In this document: positions 47,092 through 59,880 of the stretch, piece by piece
Position numbering within the stretch: position 1 is the stretch's first letter
Layout: each line of letters opens with the position of its first letter
Origin: Pectinophora gossypiella
Taxonomy: Eukaryota; Arthropoda; Insecta; Lepidoptera; Gelechiidae
Length of the DNA stretch: 64,000 nt
Assembly (NCBI RefSeq): GCF_024362695.1
Contig: NC_065404.1
Location: forward strand, 10,766,604 to 10,830,603
Direction: 5' to 3'
Translations under genes and position numbers: made by a program
The notes under the pieces: generated by a model
The model's database searches: none
What the model was told of the DNA's origin: nothing
What the model saw: the letters and a program-made list of their open reading frames with translations, nothing else

Positions 47092-48072
47092 GGGGAGATG
47101 TAGGCAATGGGAGTCAGTAGGCAATGGTGATCACCTCAAAATAACAAAAACCGAACGCGACCGACCGATTCAAACATAAGTACACGCTAGCATGACGTCA
47201 CACCCGTGCGCGAGCGGCGACTGGCTCAGCTCGGCCGACGCGTTGGCGAGTAATGGGTGTTTGAAGATTTCGTGCCATTTACATCTAATTTTTCGAGTTA
47301 AGAAATACGAAGGTAAGTTACAAAATAACAAATATTTATTTCTGTACTTGTAATGTGTAATAGTCGTAGCATTTTAGCATGCAATTCAACAGCCATATTG
47401 TTATTATTACCTATAATTTCTCGCCAATTTTTTTTTTTCGTTTTATTGCCTATGTAGGTAATCGGAGTCGGGTGATCCCAATTACCTATATGAAGACGCC
47501 CTAGTTGAAAAAGAAAATAAAAGAAAAGCCAAAGCTGTGAAAAACGAAGGAAAAAGAACAGGAAAGAAAATCAAGCCACAGAAGGGTAGTCGTGACAAGG
47601 TTAAGAAGAAAATTCTGTCGGACTCCAATGGTACTTCGACGTCAGACGTGAACACGGATGTGTTATGCCAGGAAAATGACGATGCAGAAGATGCAAGCAG
47701 CTTGTGTCTTGTATGTGGTGAATTCGGCCGCAACAATGAAACATGGTACCGGTGCACTTCTTGTGGGCTCTGGCCTCATGCCGACTGTTCTGGGTGGAAT
47801 ACTGCGCACAATTATGTTTGCGATATGTGTTGATCACCATTGCCCACATACTGATCACCATTGCCAACCCAAGTTGACAATCGGGATCAAAGTTATTTTT
47901 TTTTTAAAATGCTATTGTACCAAAACTAATAAACCAAAGTAATTAAAGTTGATCTCAATCGATAGTTAGTAGAGTAAAGTTTATAATAAAAACAGAGTAA
48001 TAAATAGTTGATTCATAGATTAGCTTTTTTTTTCATTTTCGCTTAAGTGATCCCCATTACCTACATTTACCC
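47092..48072 (+). mobile_element. Pogo-like transposon, internal-deletion copy
   Basis: It has imperfect terminal inverted repeats GGGGAGATGTAGGCAATGGG and (inverted) GGGTAAATGTAGGTAATGGG, 17 of 20 matching, each flanked by TA. Inside are a CpG-rich 5' leader with a GTAAGT donor near 47313 and a 3' exon from about 47460 to 47833. That exon encodes the basic end of a transposase and a PHD-like zinc finger (CLVCGEFGRNNETWYRC, CGLWPHADC, YVCDMC, stop). Such C-terminal fingers are common in insect pogo/Tigger transposases. The catalytic domain is gone, so this copy cannot move on its own. Confidence 0.75.
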
Positions 48073-48114
48073 TACCACAATACTAAAACTCATTGAGGAC
48101 AAAAGAAGTTCCAT

Positions 48115-48320
48115 AGGGGCATTATTGCTAAACAGATTTTAGGGTGAAAGAATCAAATGAAATATCCTTTATTGCACACAAACAAAACATACTTATAAAC
48201 ATTTATTAAACAGTACAAATGGGCGGCCTTGTTGCTCTGAAGCAATTTCTTCCAGACGTCCACTACCAGGAAACGGCCATAAAAATCTTGGACGCGGGAC
48301 GGTGCAACAATAGCGGTTAA
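48115..48320 (-). mobile_element. LINE-tail repeat, copy 1
   Basis: It contains TATCCTTTATTGCACACAAA and GGGCGGCCTTGTTGCTCTGA, matching the copy at 48722. On the minus strand it reads as a LINE 3' UTR ending in AATAAAG-type sequence. Confidence 0.5.
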
Positions 48321-48504
48321 TATAATAACTCCAGTTAATATTTATACAAATATTCTACACATAATAATACGTAATACGTACATAATAAGAAGCTGTAAGT
48401 AACTCAAAATAATCATCGGGAATCTTATAGGTTACCAATTCAAAAATGATCATAGATACCAAAAATGTTTTATCATGTTGCTTGAGATGATTAGCATCAT
48501 CGTC

Positions 48505-48720
48505 ATACTCAATTTAAGAGCCACGCTCTTGTCGGTGTAGCATTTTCCATTCTTGTCTATCAAAGGCCAGTTCTTTGATTTCTTTATAAGACACGACGTT
48601 TGCCTTCTCTTTAATCTCTTCCATGTAAGCTCTTCTTGGTCTTCCCCTTCCTTTCCTTCATGCTCTCTTCCCTTATAAGTATGATGTTTTTAATAAATTC
48701 GTCTTTTCCAATCATCTTGC
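48505..48720 (-). mobile_element. LINE 3' end fragment, type 2
   Basis: Third copy of this family, best preserved at TCAATTTAAGAGCCACGCTC and TTCTTGGTCTTCCCCTTCCT. The minus-strand frame encodes GRPRRAYMEEIKEKA. Confidence 0.7.
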
Positions 48721-48721
48721 C

Positions 48722-48870
48722 TTTTCAATCAATCAATCAATAATACTTTATTGCACAACAACGTATACAAAGGACATAAACATACGAATAAAACATAAGC
48801 ATAATAGGCGGCCTTATTGCTAAACAGCAATTTCTGCCAGGCAACCTTAGGGTGAAAGAAGATTATTCAT
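48722..48870 (-). mobile_element. LINE-tail repeat, copy 2, with (TCAA)n end
   Basis: It begins at the tetranucleotide run AATCAATCAATCAATAATAC and contains AGGCGGCCTTATTGCTAAAC. The run is the target-primed 3' tail of the minus-strand element. Confidence 0.6.
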
Positions 48871-48984
48871 CATTCTCCTTTTCTATTCTAGGTAACAGTC
48901 TCATCTCCTTTTTCTAGCGCTTCCTCATTAGTAATCCTTTCGGTCCAACTTATTCTTCTCATCCTGATAATAGCAAGGTATATA

Positions 48985-49460
48985 CAGGGTGTTAGTGACA
49001 TCGTAACGAATACTTAGGGGGATGATTCAGACCATGATTCTGAGTTAATATCAGGTGGAATTTTTCGTCGCAAAATTCATGATTTTTTTTTTAGTTTTTT
49101 TAAATTATTTTCAATTCTATACTTTTGCGATGGAAAATTCCATTTGATATTCAGAATAATCAACTGAATCATCCCCCTCAGTATTCGTTACGATGTCACT
49201 TACACCCCGCACAAGTACATACGGTAGCCATACAAGTAGGTATAGGTGTTAGTGACACCGTAACGAATACTGAGGGGGATGGTTCAGACCATGATTCTGA
49301 GTTGATATCAAGTGGAATTTTCAGTCTGAATATTCATTTTTTAAATTATTTTCAGTTCCATACTTTTGCGATGGAAAATTCCACTTGATATCATCTCAGA
49401 ATCATGGCCTCAATCACCCCTCAAAATTTTTGTTACGATGTCACTAACACCCTGTATTAT
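48985..49460. repeat. Compound foldback element, most complete copy
   Basis: Two foldback units (about 48985-49208 and 49249-49460) are joined by a linker of about 40 bases containing CGCACAAGTACATACGGTAG. The outer ends are ACAGGGTGTTAGTGACATCG and its inverse CGATGTCACTAACACCCTGT. The whole is about 475 bases and has no coding capacity. Confidence 0.8.
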
Positions 49461-52400
49461 ATCAAATCTTGATTTTCCTCCCTGACCAATAAGATCATGC
49501 TTGGAACTTGCGAGGAATAGGTATGGTAGCAATCTGTAGAATCTGATGCTATCTTTCAAATTAATTCAGTTCTACATTGCGCTCTATTTTCAGCATTACG
49601 CGACGTTATTCTTGAAGGACGTGTAAAAACTCCAAACCAACAATGGGACGTAATCAAGGCCAGTAATATAGAATATCACATATTATGTTCAGTTGACGAC
49701 AAAGTTGAACATGCGAACTTGTCAACGGGAATCTTGGTAGATATTTTGGGAACGGAGAAGTTTGGAGGTGACAGTTAGGTACAGGCATTGTTAATTTGGT
49801 ATTTCGATATCGTTCAACAGGTGCCTGATATGATATCTCATTACGAAGGTTGTACGCGATGCAAGTATGATAGTCGCGGCCTCTCGACCCATTTTGCAGC
49901 GGGAAAATGGGCCAAGGGCGATCGAGCCATCGGTCTGACCTACTAGGAGCGAACAGGTCGCCCCGTGACATTTACTTCTTCACTCATTCTGGCTGAATTT
50001 GCATAACATCAAAATAATACTTAAAATATGAATTCCACTAAAGAACAACTTTTGAAACTTTGAATACTTAATCTTCATGTCACATGGAGTGTTAATTAAA
50101 AATAATTAATGGTTTGAATATGAAGTACGTAAACTGTAGGTACGTTTTTTTTTGAGTTTTCAAACTTGTGAAAGCGGAAAGTAAGATTAAGTAGGTACTT
50201 GTTTTTCATTACAAAGCTAATTAGTAATTAACTAGTACGTCTGTTAGGTTTAGCAAGCAATGTATATTTATAAATGAATTAATAAAAACGTTTTTATCTA
50301 ATTTGAAAGGACATTGTAAGGTAAATATTGGCTGGTAAGCTAATAATTACTGATTTTCCATTAAAATTGGCTGGTAAGGGTAAGCTAATAATTTCGTATT
50401 TTCCATTAAATTACGATCATTAAGAGGCTGTTAAGTACCTACCGTTAATGCACAAGTTTTGTGTTCCTATTAAGTTTACGGATTTTTAATATAGACAGCC
50501 TTATAAGCAGAAAAACTTATTCGAATAGCAATAGTGGATTTTCATTTATCAAAAAAATGTTCTTATTTCAAACTTGTTATTAAAGAAGCCTTTAGAATTT
50601 AAAGGAACCGTGCATACTGTAATGTAGAATAACTCACGAGTGTGTTGGTGACAATAGCGTCGGTGAAACAGAGCACAAAATGTGTCGACTAAGTATGGGG
50701 ATCTAGTTCGTTGGTTTCATCCTAGGCGCTCTACTTACAGCGCTAACGACCGCAGCTCGCCGCGTTCGGACCGCTCGAACTGGGCTAAGATATTGACTCC
50801 AAATAATGCTCGTGCACGAGTTCTCGCAGAAATTCAAACGTATCAATGAATGCCAAAGAAGTATTGGTGTTTACGCACGCGATCGTTTGTGTATTGTCAC
50901 GCGCGATTACCGCAAGATATGTGGGTCAGTGTGTCGCGCGCACTTTGTAAATAGTAGAAGGTAATGAGTAGGACGTTATAATATTTTATCGCTATCGCGT
51001 GCTGTACTCCATTATGCTATTCTATTATCTGTTTTCCATATCGGCAAATTCGCGACGATGCGTGAGGCTGAATCTTGAAACATCGATAGAACGCAATGTC
51101 GCTGTGGGTTTCCTCTTTGCCGCGTAGTTGGAGGAAACGGGAAAAGTAAATAAAACAATATCCAAGCCTGTATTACCGATGGAAGACTATCTTATGTTAT
51201 TGCCTGGGGGCAATGAAATGAAAGATATTACTTTGTAAGTTACGCCGACCAGAAGAATAGGTACAGTTGAGCGATTGCTAGTAGAGATATTTCGTAGACG
51301 AAGAAATTGTGTACAAATATCAGAAATCTAAAAGACGAGTCGTTAGGAGATAAAAGGGTAACTGTTCAGTTACCTTAGATGCTTACGAAATTTGAGAAGC
51401 GCGCGGTTCTCATAGTTCACGCACACATGAGAGAGGACAATGGAACTAGATAGGCAGAAATTAAGAATGGAAAGTTGAGGAGGAACAATGCGGTTGCCGG
51501 CGACTGGCACCCGGCGGCCGGGAACCGGTCGCACTCCGCACCACAGCGACAAAGTGTCGAAAACAGATCTTTTTACGAGCTTTTGTCTTCCGACAATACT
51601 CTTTATGTCACTGTAGAAAACATATTCCGTGGAGGTAGATACATATCTTTTGGCGCGTGATACGAGAACGATACATCATTCTGTGTGACATGCGTGATAG
51701 CTAAACAAAAGTACCGATTGTCTGCGATTTGTTTTTTTTTTCTATTAGTCACTTACGCTTCATTTGAAAGTAGGTAAAATGTAATGTTATCTACGAAGTT
51801 ATACAGATTCCATAACAGACCCTCATGGCTACGTAGCGTTGCATCGCCCTTGGCCGTCTTCCACTTATTTACCTACCTGTCGTTATTATAACTAATATTA
51901 ACTTCTTGCTTACCAATGCGGGCTCGAGGGTCGGATAAACACGGGTTTTCCACAAGATTTCAGTGTCATTTGAGACGTAATAATATCGACGCAGCGATAA
52001 GCGTTCCGTTTCATAACAAGAATTGAATTAAGCCTTGTAAAATTGTTTTTAACATTATTGTGATTCTTTATAGGGTCACGTTCGGAATATATATTGTAAA
52101 ATATTTTAACGAGTTTATTTAATTAAATGTTGATCTTATTTTATTATAAAAGGTTTCAAGGGTTTAAACATATTGTAGACGGTATATGCATTGTTAGCAC
52201 CTAGTCAACAGTCTGTGCTGGTGACGCGGATGGCTTTACGTAACGTCCTCAGCTGCGCCGGCGCACGCTTCCACGCGATTTACGAGATTCAATACTACTT
52301 TCTCTGACACAAGCGCAATACAGCCGTGACATTGTGTGGTACGGCTTATCGGCTATAGCATATACCTACTTATAAACAATTAACAAGTCCGCTATTGATT

Positions 52401-53880
52401 TATTAGGTTCTTTTTTATGGAAGATTTAAGATATGTGCTTACCTAATGCTTATTTGATCACAATATCACGTGGCTTGTTTTCAGCTGGATTATACTGTAG
52501 GCAAACGTTCCGTTTTCATGTTGCAAGTTCTATAATTCCATTATGTTTTCTTATTAGCGACGGTTCTGTTTGTCAATATACAATCAGAAGAGTACTTTTA
52601 AAAGTATCTCAATATCCTGTCCTACTTTTTGTTTGCAAAGACGTTTTCATTTCTGGGCTGGAACATAAACAAAGTTAGAAAGTAACACAATGTTTAGCTT
52701 TATTAAATAACTGTAATATCTGAGACTTAGGCAGGATTACCTAAAATAACTTAAGCGGAAAAAATAATACCTTGGAAAGGGGGCAACGTACACAGACAAC
52801 ATAATGACATAAAGACGTTGATTAAACCACCAATAGATATCTAGTAACTAATCATATTTATGTTTCATTGGTTGATCAAAGGAGCGAGACGTTTGTTTCG
52901 TTACGCAACGCGTCGTAATCGGTTGAAGAAGATTTTAGGTAGACTCAGGAAGTATCGATAGACGTGAAAAGTGAAATGTTGTGCGTCAACAAACTCGAAA
53001 GCAGAGATGCGTATGCGCAAGGCGAGACAAGTATTTATTGGCGGAAACTTGACTCGATGTGGACAGATTTCACAACAACGTATTCCTGTGACTGGCAACG
53101 TTTAACATGCCTCGCTGCTCTCCAACTGAGATCGTTACACGCATATCTAGAAACTGCTTGTATTGCACTTGCAAGGCAGTAAACATTTACATAAACAAAC
53201 ACGTAGAACAGGGATGAACGTTCCTTAACATTGTAATTTTTAAAACGACTTTACAGATATTTTCATAATAGATTCGAGCTATAAAATTATCCAATAATAT
53301 GAGAATAACTTTTTTTACGAGAAATGCCCTAATATTCTATTTAACAAACGTAAATAAACAGAAATAATTGATACACATAATGTAAACGAAACGAAATTCG
53401 CTCTTCCGGCGAAGGCATGGCGAGTGGCGACCTACATAGCCGCGACGCGTCGCTCCCACGCTTCTGAGAAGCGCACTTTTTGTCAATTATTTTAAGCTTC
53501 GAATGCACCATAAAAAATCATAAAATGACTCGTCAATTTGCTCGTAAAATGTTATTTGGACTCTCGTTACCTACTCTGTAAATTATTTTGATCGCGTTAA
53601 TTTCAATGAGTGTCTAGGCCTCGTGCGTGAGTCGTGCGTACGTTTGTATCGTTGTTTCAAAGATTATCCTGTCCATGATTATGTTTCATATTTACTTTTG
53701 TTCATTGATATAAATCTTGTTCCGTTTGACGTAACTACTGAAGCGTAATGGGTTTAAATGAGCTTATGTATTTATAAACATTAGACGTTTGAGCAAAATA
53801 TAATGCGAGTATGATGAACATATCGACAGTTCGATGATGTTTTCCTTGGAGCGGCTTAGGCTGGAATTGACTTATGATCT
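49461..53880. other. Probable kinase intron, nothing firm
   Basis: It is mostly AT-rich. CpG-rich patches occur around 50640-50950, 51400-51560 and 52200-52300; they could be enhancers or alternative first exons, but I cannot call an exon. No mobile element is recognised. Confidence 0.4.
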
Positions 53881-53946
53881 TCCGCCCGCGCCGCGCCCGC
53901 GCCGCGCCCGCGCCTGTGATACGTCAATAGATCACGTCAATAGATG
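53881..53946. repeat. GC minisatellite beside a 12-bp duplication
   Basis: An 11-base unit CGCCCGCGCCG is repeated nearly three times, followed at once by two copies of ACGTCAATAGAT. It is an isolated GC block in AT-rich DNA. Confidence 0.7.
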
Positions 53947-55857
53947 TTGAAGATAAAAAGCTTTGATAAGTCGACTGTGTAAATCTGCGAAAATAAATAT
54001 CATGCCATCGTTCCAGCTCCAGCGAGATACGTCCGCGTCCGCGTTACAAACATCGGGTTAAATATTAAAATAAATAATTTTATTAATTTTTACAATTTTA
54101 AATTCAACAAACATTCTAAATTCAAAAATATTGTCAATTTCTTCATACTTTGTGTAATGTGGTGATATATTGTAAAATTAATGTTTGAAATTTTCAACCT
54201 GACGTTGCATTGTTGTTGCTGTATCGTGCTATCTATTAACTTCCTTATTAATAGACGTATACGTCATAGAGCCATTCGATAAGACGCAAAGTTGTCAATC
54301 GAGATTATCTAGGATAGGCGTGGATATAGATTGTTTGAGTGAGGGAACCGATATATTTAACTTTGTTATGAAAGATTAGACTATCGCCGTTGCCAACACG
54401 TGTATGTGGAGGATGGAAATAATACAATATCCAGAATTTTGCACCCTTATACCTACGTCAACCTTCCAATGGTGAACCACGTTATAAATAACGATCTACG
54501 TGAACTTTTTGCGGGTTTTTTAATCATAAAACTTTGTTGGGAGGCTAATTTGGGTTATTATAAGCCTAATTTAGGATGTGATTACGAACTTTTGAAGGCA
54601 CCCCTTACATTTAGGTTTTCAGGCCGTCTGTATCAACTTTCCTACATTTCTGTGTGAAGGCACAGAAGGCACTTCCAGGAACATTTAAGCCTTGCCCCGC
54701 GCGAGATGTCCGAGAATGTATCCCACATGCAAATTTATCGCAGGGACTAGTGAGCAATGAATGTTTAATGAGGTTTGGCGGAAAATTAAGGTGCTTTGTA
54801 TGCAAAGGGGAGCACTTTGTGATTTTCGATGGACTTTGATTGCGGTGTAATCGTTCATGTTCATGGTAGGTACGTGATACTGAGAAGCGAACGTTTTTTG
54901 TCTCGCTTGTCTCGCGCTCTCTCGGAAGCGTCTTGGAGGTAAACGCCGGAATCGGATGTACTTACCTCCTTCCTCCGACTTCGTTTGTACCTGTTGTAAT
55001 GAACAAGCTGTTGTCTCATTACGGCATGCATCTATCCAAAAAGGAGTTCGTTTAAAATTACTCGTTTATGAGATTAATAAAAAACATCAAAGTCCACGTG
55101 TTAACAGTAAAAGATAAATAAATGATTTATCATGCTACCGAGTTTTATTGGCATAAATCTGATATATTATATATATACATAGTTGTTTTTTTCAATTTTC
55201 TTTATTGTAAACAGGAAGTAAGGACTGTATCGATTTAAAAAGACCGATAATATCACGTGCTTATTTCCTTGGCAGGTTGTAAAAAATGTTGTGACATATT
55301 GCACTTATAAAGCACCTATAGTCGTTGCACTATTGCACGCGATAGAAAACTTGCCTGAATTTCATAAACCTTCACCCCAGTCACGAACCAAGTTCATTTC
55401 CGTGTGAAAAACACTTTAAACACGTAAGAAAGCTTTTTAACGAGAATCTGATGTGGGTTTGTATAAATATTATGCAGTGACTCATGCTAAGATTGGAAGT
55501 TACCTCGAAGACTTTGACTTGGGAAATTGTTTTAGTTTTGTAAATAACGTAATAAGAACTACTTATTCACAGATCTCTCGTAATCAAGTAAAAGGAGCGT
55601 ACTTCACGCTGCTTTTTTGCGGTGTCTTATCGGTCCATTGTTCAGAGGTTTTCCGTCGTCCGGCCGTCCAATGGCTAAGTTAATTCAGTCCAAGTTAATT
55701 TTCTATCGGCACGACGCAATACAATATGTGGTTGTGACTTGTAATTGTGTAAAGTATACACTATCTGTTATTCATTGTAGAACAAACAAGTGCGGAAGTT
55801 CACTAGAACTTCAGAACAATACTGTTTTTATAATGCTCATTGATACTTTACGCAATC
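53947..55857. other. AT-rich DNA without recognised features
   Basis: Short open frames on both strands (for example 54400-54657) lack conserved motifs. No RNA gene is seen. Confidence 0.4.
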
Positions 55858-56805
55858 GCTCCGATATTCGGGATTCTGATGCAACGCAAAGTTGACCAAG
55901 CAGCGACATTCAATTGTTTTATATAAACCGTAACTAAGTAGGTACAGAGTACTCCATTTAAACTGTTGTAGAGTTCAACATTCTTTACATAACTACCTAC
56001 ACAAACGCCTATAACTCGTTCTGATTCTAGTCGAATTCGCTCTAAGTATTCTAACGGGGAAATCCACAAACCTCAAGAATATAATTTGCGGGCAATTTTT
56101 TGCTTTCTATCGCAAGAGAAATGTTATTTATCATGCTATTATTTATAAGTTATCATCTCCCTTATCCCGTTCTCCACAGGGTTTGTGGAAAAGTTTTGAA
56201 GGTATGACAGGTCTGGCTTTTCACAGAAGCGACTGCCTGTCTGACCTGCCAATCCGAAGAGAAAACCAATCCATCTTCTTCTCTCGTGATGGTTGAGAGG
56301 TGGATTACCAACCTCATCAACCCTGGCGTCAGGGTTACAATTGAGCCGCCATAGGCCCCTGACATGACTCCTTACTTACATCAGTAAGTAGTAACCGGGA
56401 CCAATGGCTTAACGTGCCTTGCGAAACACGGATCATCTTACTTTTGGTCAAAAAAGTGATCAGCCTGTAATGTCCTAACCAAACTAGGGACAACATATAA
56501 CCATTGTACGTAAGTTATCAGATCGAAATAATATTAATTATTACGTCAGATAAAGTTGACTTTTATGTCGCCTGGAAACAACAAAATGATGTACAACTTG
56601 GAACGTTTAAATTCCAGCCAACCATTTCAATAAGTTCAGTTCAGAAGTTATATTCAATCAATTGTTCGGATATTCCGGATTCTTGCAACGCAAAGTCGAC
56701 CAGGCGGCGACATTCAATTGTTTTACTTAAATCGTAACTATGTGGCACTCCATTTAAACTGCTGTAGAGTTCAATATTCTTTACATAACTATTACACAAA
56801 TTGAT
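55858..56805. repeat. Pair of direct repeats about 140 bp long, 810 bp apart
   Basis: The block at about 55858-56002 recurs at about 56667-56805. Shared runs are GCGACATTCAATTGTTTTA, ACTCCATTTAAACTG and TTCTTTACATAACTA. A SINE fragment lies between the copies. Confidence 0.75.
56273..56495 (-). mobile_element. SINE family A without its tRNA head
   Basis: The body from TTGAGAGGTGGATTACCAAC to CCAAACTAGGGACAACA is present and the head is missing, as in a 5'-truncated insertion. Confidence 0.75.
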
Positions 56806-59654
56806 AGATAGGGGAGTTGATGGCTCGTGTAATGCGTGTAACTTTTACAAAATATCTACAGACCTCATAAATCTGTTTTGTGTTCTCCACGTGTAAATAA
56901 ACGGGTAAGTACAAAAAGCTATTAGCTTTAGACGAAAGCTTACAAATGTATGTTACAAGTCTCATAACACTGCAATTTTGCCATCTTCGTCATAATAATA
57001 TTTTCTCGCTCGAAACCAGTAAACGGCATTTTAACAGCAGAATTATTTGCAATATTAAGACATCGTGATTGAAATGTTTTTTTTTTAAAGGCTTTATAAA
57101 GTAATATTAACCCGGTAAAGTATACTTACTTACTATGAAAACACTTCTAGGTTCATTGTGTTTTGATTGATCGATAAGTAATGCGTATTTGTGCCAGAGG
57201 CTTTTACCGTATGAGCCGAAAGTGATGGGATCTTATCTAATAATTTTTACTACAAGTACAGGTTATTGTGTTTACAGACCGGTTTATTAAGTAAGTGGGC
57301 CCGCAGGCGCAGCAAAGCACTACATTTGCGCCTGCGCCGCTATTATGTCATGCAATGGAAATTTAATTGCAACCAGTTTTATCAGATAGATTACAGTGTC
57401 CTTCGTCCACAGCATTGGTCAGTGTCGCAAGTTTTAATAGAACGCTTTGTTTACTGAACTGTTAACGGTATTAGAAAAACCTGTCCTCAGATCACCTCTA
57501 AAAGCAAAACCACTCAATCAATATGAGTCATTCTTAACACATGAATAGAAAAAGAAACTGTAATATTGACAAAAGTAATTTGTGTAAGTATGTTGGTTAA
57601 CTTTGTTCAAGACTGCAAAGTGTAACAACTGTACAATATCTTAGTAGAGCACTTCAAATTCTACTTTACATAATCTAATAAAAAGTAGGAATATAGTTAG
57701 CAAAAGAAATGTAAATAGATTATGAAAGTTTTATTTAAAAATAAAAGAGGACTGAAAAAACAATCTTGTTGTATCTTATCTAATTTAGCTTGAACAACTT
57801 GTAGGTCAGCGAAGTCGAAGTTCTTTGTTTTGCTCACGGCTGCAGTGAGTGGCGCGGTGGAGGGTACTTGTAGCCTTGCAAGACACCACCGCTCTATTCT
57901 TTGCCAGTTCTGATTAAAACTCCACCAATTATGCCTAGCTTTGCACAACGCGATCAAGTGTGAAGAATCTTTTCCACAACATTGATTAGTTCGTTTTATT
58001 TTTGGCAGATAATTCATTGTGACGCGAGCACTTTGAAGACACTCCAGTCTTTTGTCCAAGTTCTTTGAAGGCTTCCCACGTAAAACTGACTGCGTCATAT
58101 CGTAGACTCAGTGAATATTAGTGCTATAGATTTTTATGATGTTCGTAAGAATAATGTCTAGCCGGGAGTTCATTCATATTTCAAGCGGCTGTGCCGACGC
58201 GCTCTATTGGAATTGTTCCAAAGATCACAACTTTGAATCCCATCCTTGACTCGAGGAGGTCGGTTACATGCTGTGTTAACATTGGCTGTAACATTAGAAA
58301 CATTTTAAGGAGTAACTCGAGTACATGTGTCAGACAATGAGTCCGTGAATAATGATAAAGTGATACAAGGGGCGGCCGAGTTGACAGACAGCTGACACGT
58401 ATTAAAATTACAGCCGGTGCCCGCGTCGGTAACGAGTATTTGCACAACCATCCTGTTAGGGCAGTATTATCTGTTTACTTGTTTGCTCTGTATTGTATCC
58501 GACCACGCACTATACAAGTCGAAACAAAAGTGTCAGCAAGTATTTTGTGTTGTTGAAAATTTCAACAACGCAAAATTATCTATGTAAAAAGTATATCTAC
58601 TAATCCGGTTTGATATTTCACGACTTCCGAAAGTTACGATTTTAAATAAATCACTGGCTCATGAAAAATCTTTTAATAAATTGCTCGCATTAATCTTGAA
58701 CTTGGTTTTTATGTCGCGGCTTATATCACCTTCACTCGAAGGTTGTCATCGGATATTCACAGGATGTTGCGATGAATGCTTTATGTGATCCGAATGTGAA
58801 GATGAATATTGCTAAAAGCTTTTTAGCCTCAAAATAATTGTGTAAGTGTCAGTTTCTTGTCGGGTAGACGGCAGGGACAGCTGTGTTCTGACGTCATTCT
58901 GGAAAAAACACCTTGTTTTGTATTCAGATGATTTATTTGCTATTGGAAACGAGGGATAGGTATTTGAAAGACGTTATACTGCGTAGGGGTCATTCCTAAT
59001 TAAAATACAGTTGTTAAGTCACCGTTTCTTGACTTCAGAAAGCATTAATAGCTTTCTCTATCCGTATTATTCAGCTCTATATTAGTAGGTGAGTATGGGA
59101 AATGTCCCGTACTCAAACGCCTACGTAATCTTACCATTCATATACATCAAACTTTGATTTCCGTGAAACAGAAATAGATTAAAATTACAAAACTGTAGCT
59201 TAAATAACATAATGGTAATTAGCATATACCTACAAAACGAATAAGAAAATAACATGTAAGTACTTATAAGTATCAGTTTAAATTTTTATTACGGACAACA
59301 ATTATAATCTTGCAAAAATATGTTTATAGCAGTCAGTCAATCATTTCTTTACCAAAACAAGTGTCTGAGTGTTGTAGTAAGTATTGTCAAATTATTAGAT
59401 ACTTGATAATGTCGATTTTATTTCTTTTACTTGTCTTTCTATGTTACGTGTATCTTGTTGTATTTGCCACTTTTATATTAAGTACATCAATTATGAAATG
59501 TTGTTTTGAGTTAGATTGTTCTAAAATAATATTTTGTTTAAATTAACCCATATTACATCATCTCTCTTTAAGAAACAGAAAAGTACATAATCAGAGTGCA
59601 ATTACTTTCTAATAAGTACACGATTATTGACTTTACTCGATTATTATTTATTGA
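56806..59654. other. AT-rich DNA without recognised features
   Basis: A minus-strand frame at 57697-58098 is open for 133 codons but shows no family motif or good splice context. I leave it uncalled. Confidence 0.4.
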
Positions 59655-59880
59655 CTTTATTACCGACTTTAAAAAAGGAGGAGGTTCTCAATTCGACCAT
59701 ATATATATTTTTTTTATGTTTGTTCGGGGATAACTTCGTCGTGTATGAACCGATTTTGATAATTCTTTTTTTACTACCGGGTGAGAGCCTTCAGCGTTCC
59801 CCATTTGTCCGGCCAAGTAGTTAATGCCATCTGCGGCAAATCTACAATAAGTCACGTCAAAAAAAAATGACTTTACTCCT
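59655..59880. repeat. Common lepidopteran interspersed repeat (second type)
   Basis: It contains CGACTTTAAAAAAGGAGGAG, GTTCTCAATTCGACC and GAACCGATTTTGATAATTCT, phrases I know from many lepidopteran genomes. Its class is not clear from this copy. Confidence 0.6.

Noticed and set aside
57697..58098. 133-codon minus-strand frame
   Set aside because: No recognisable motif, no convincing start or splice context; length is possible by chance.
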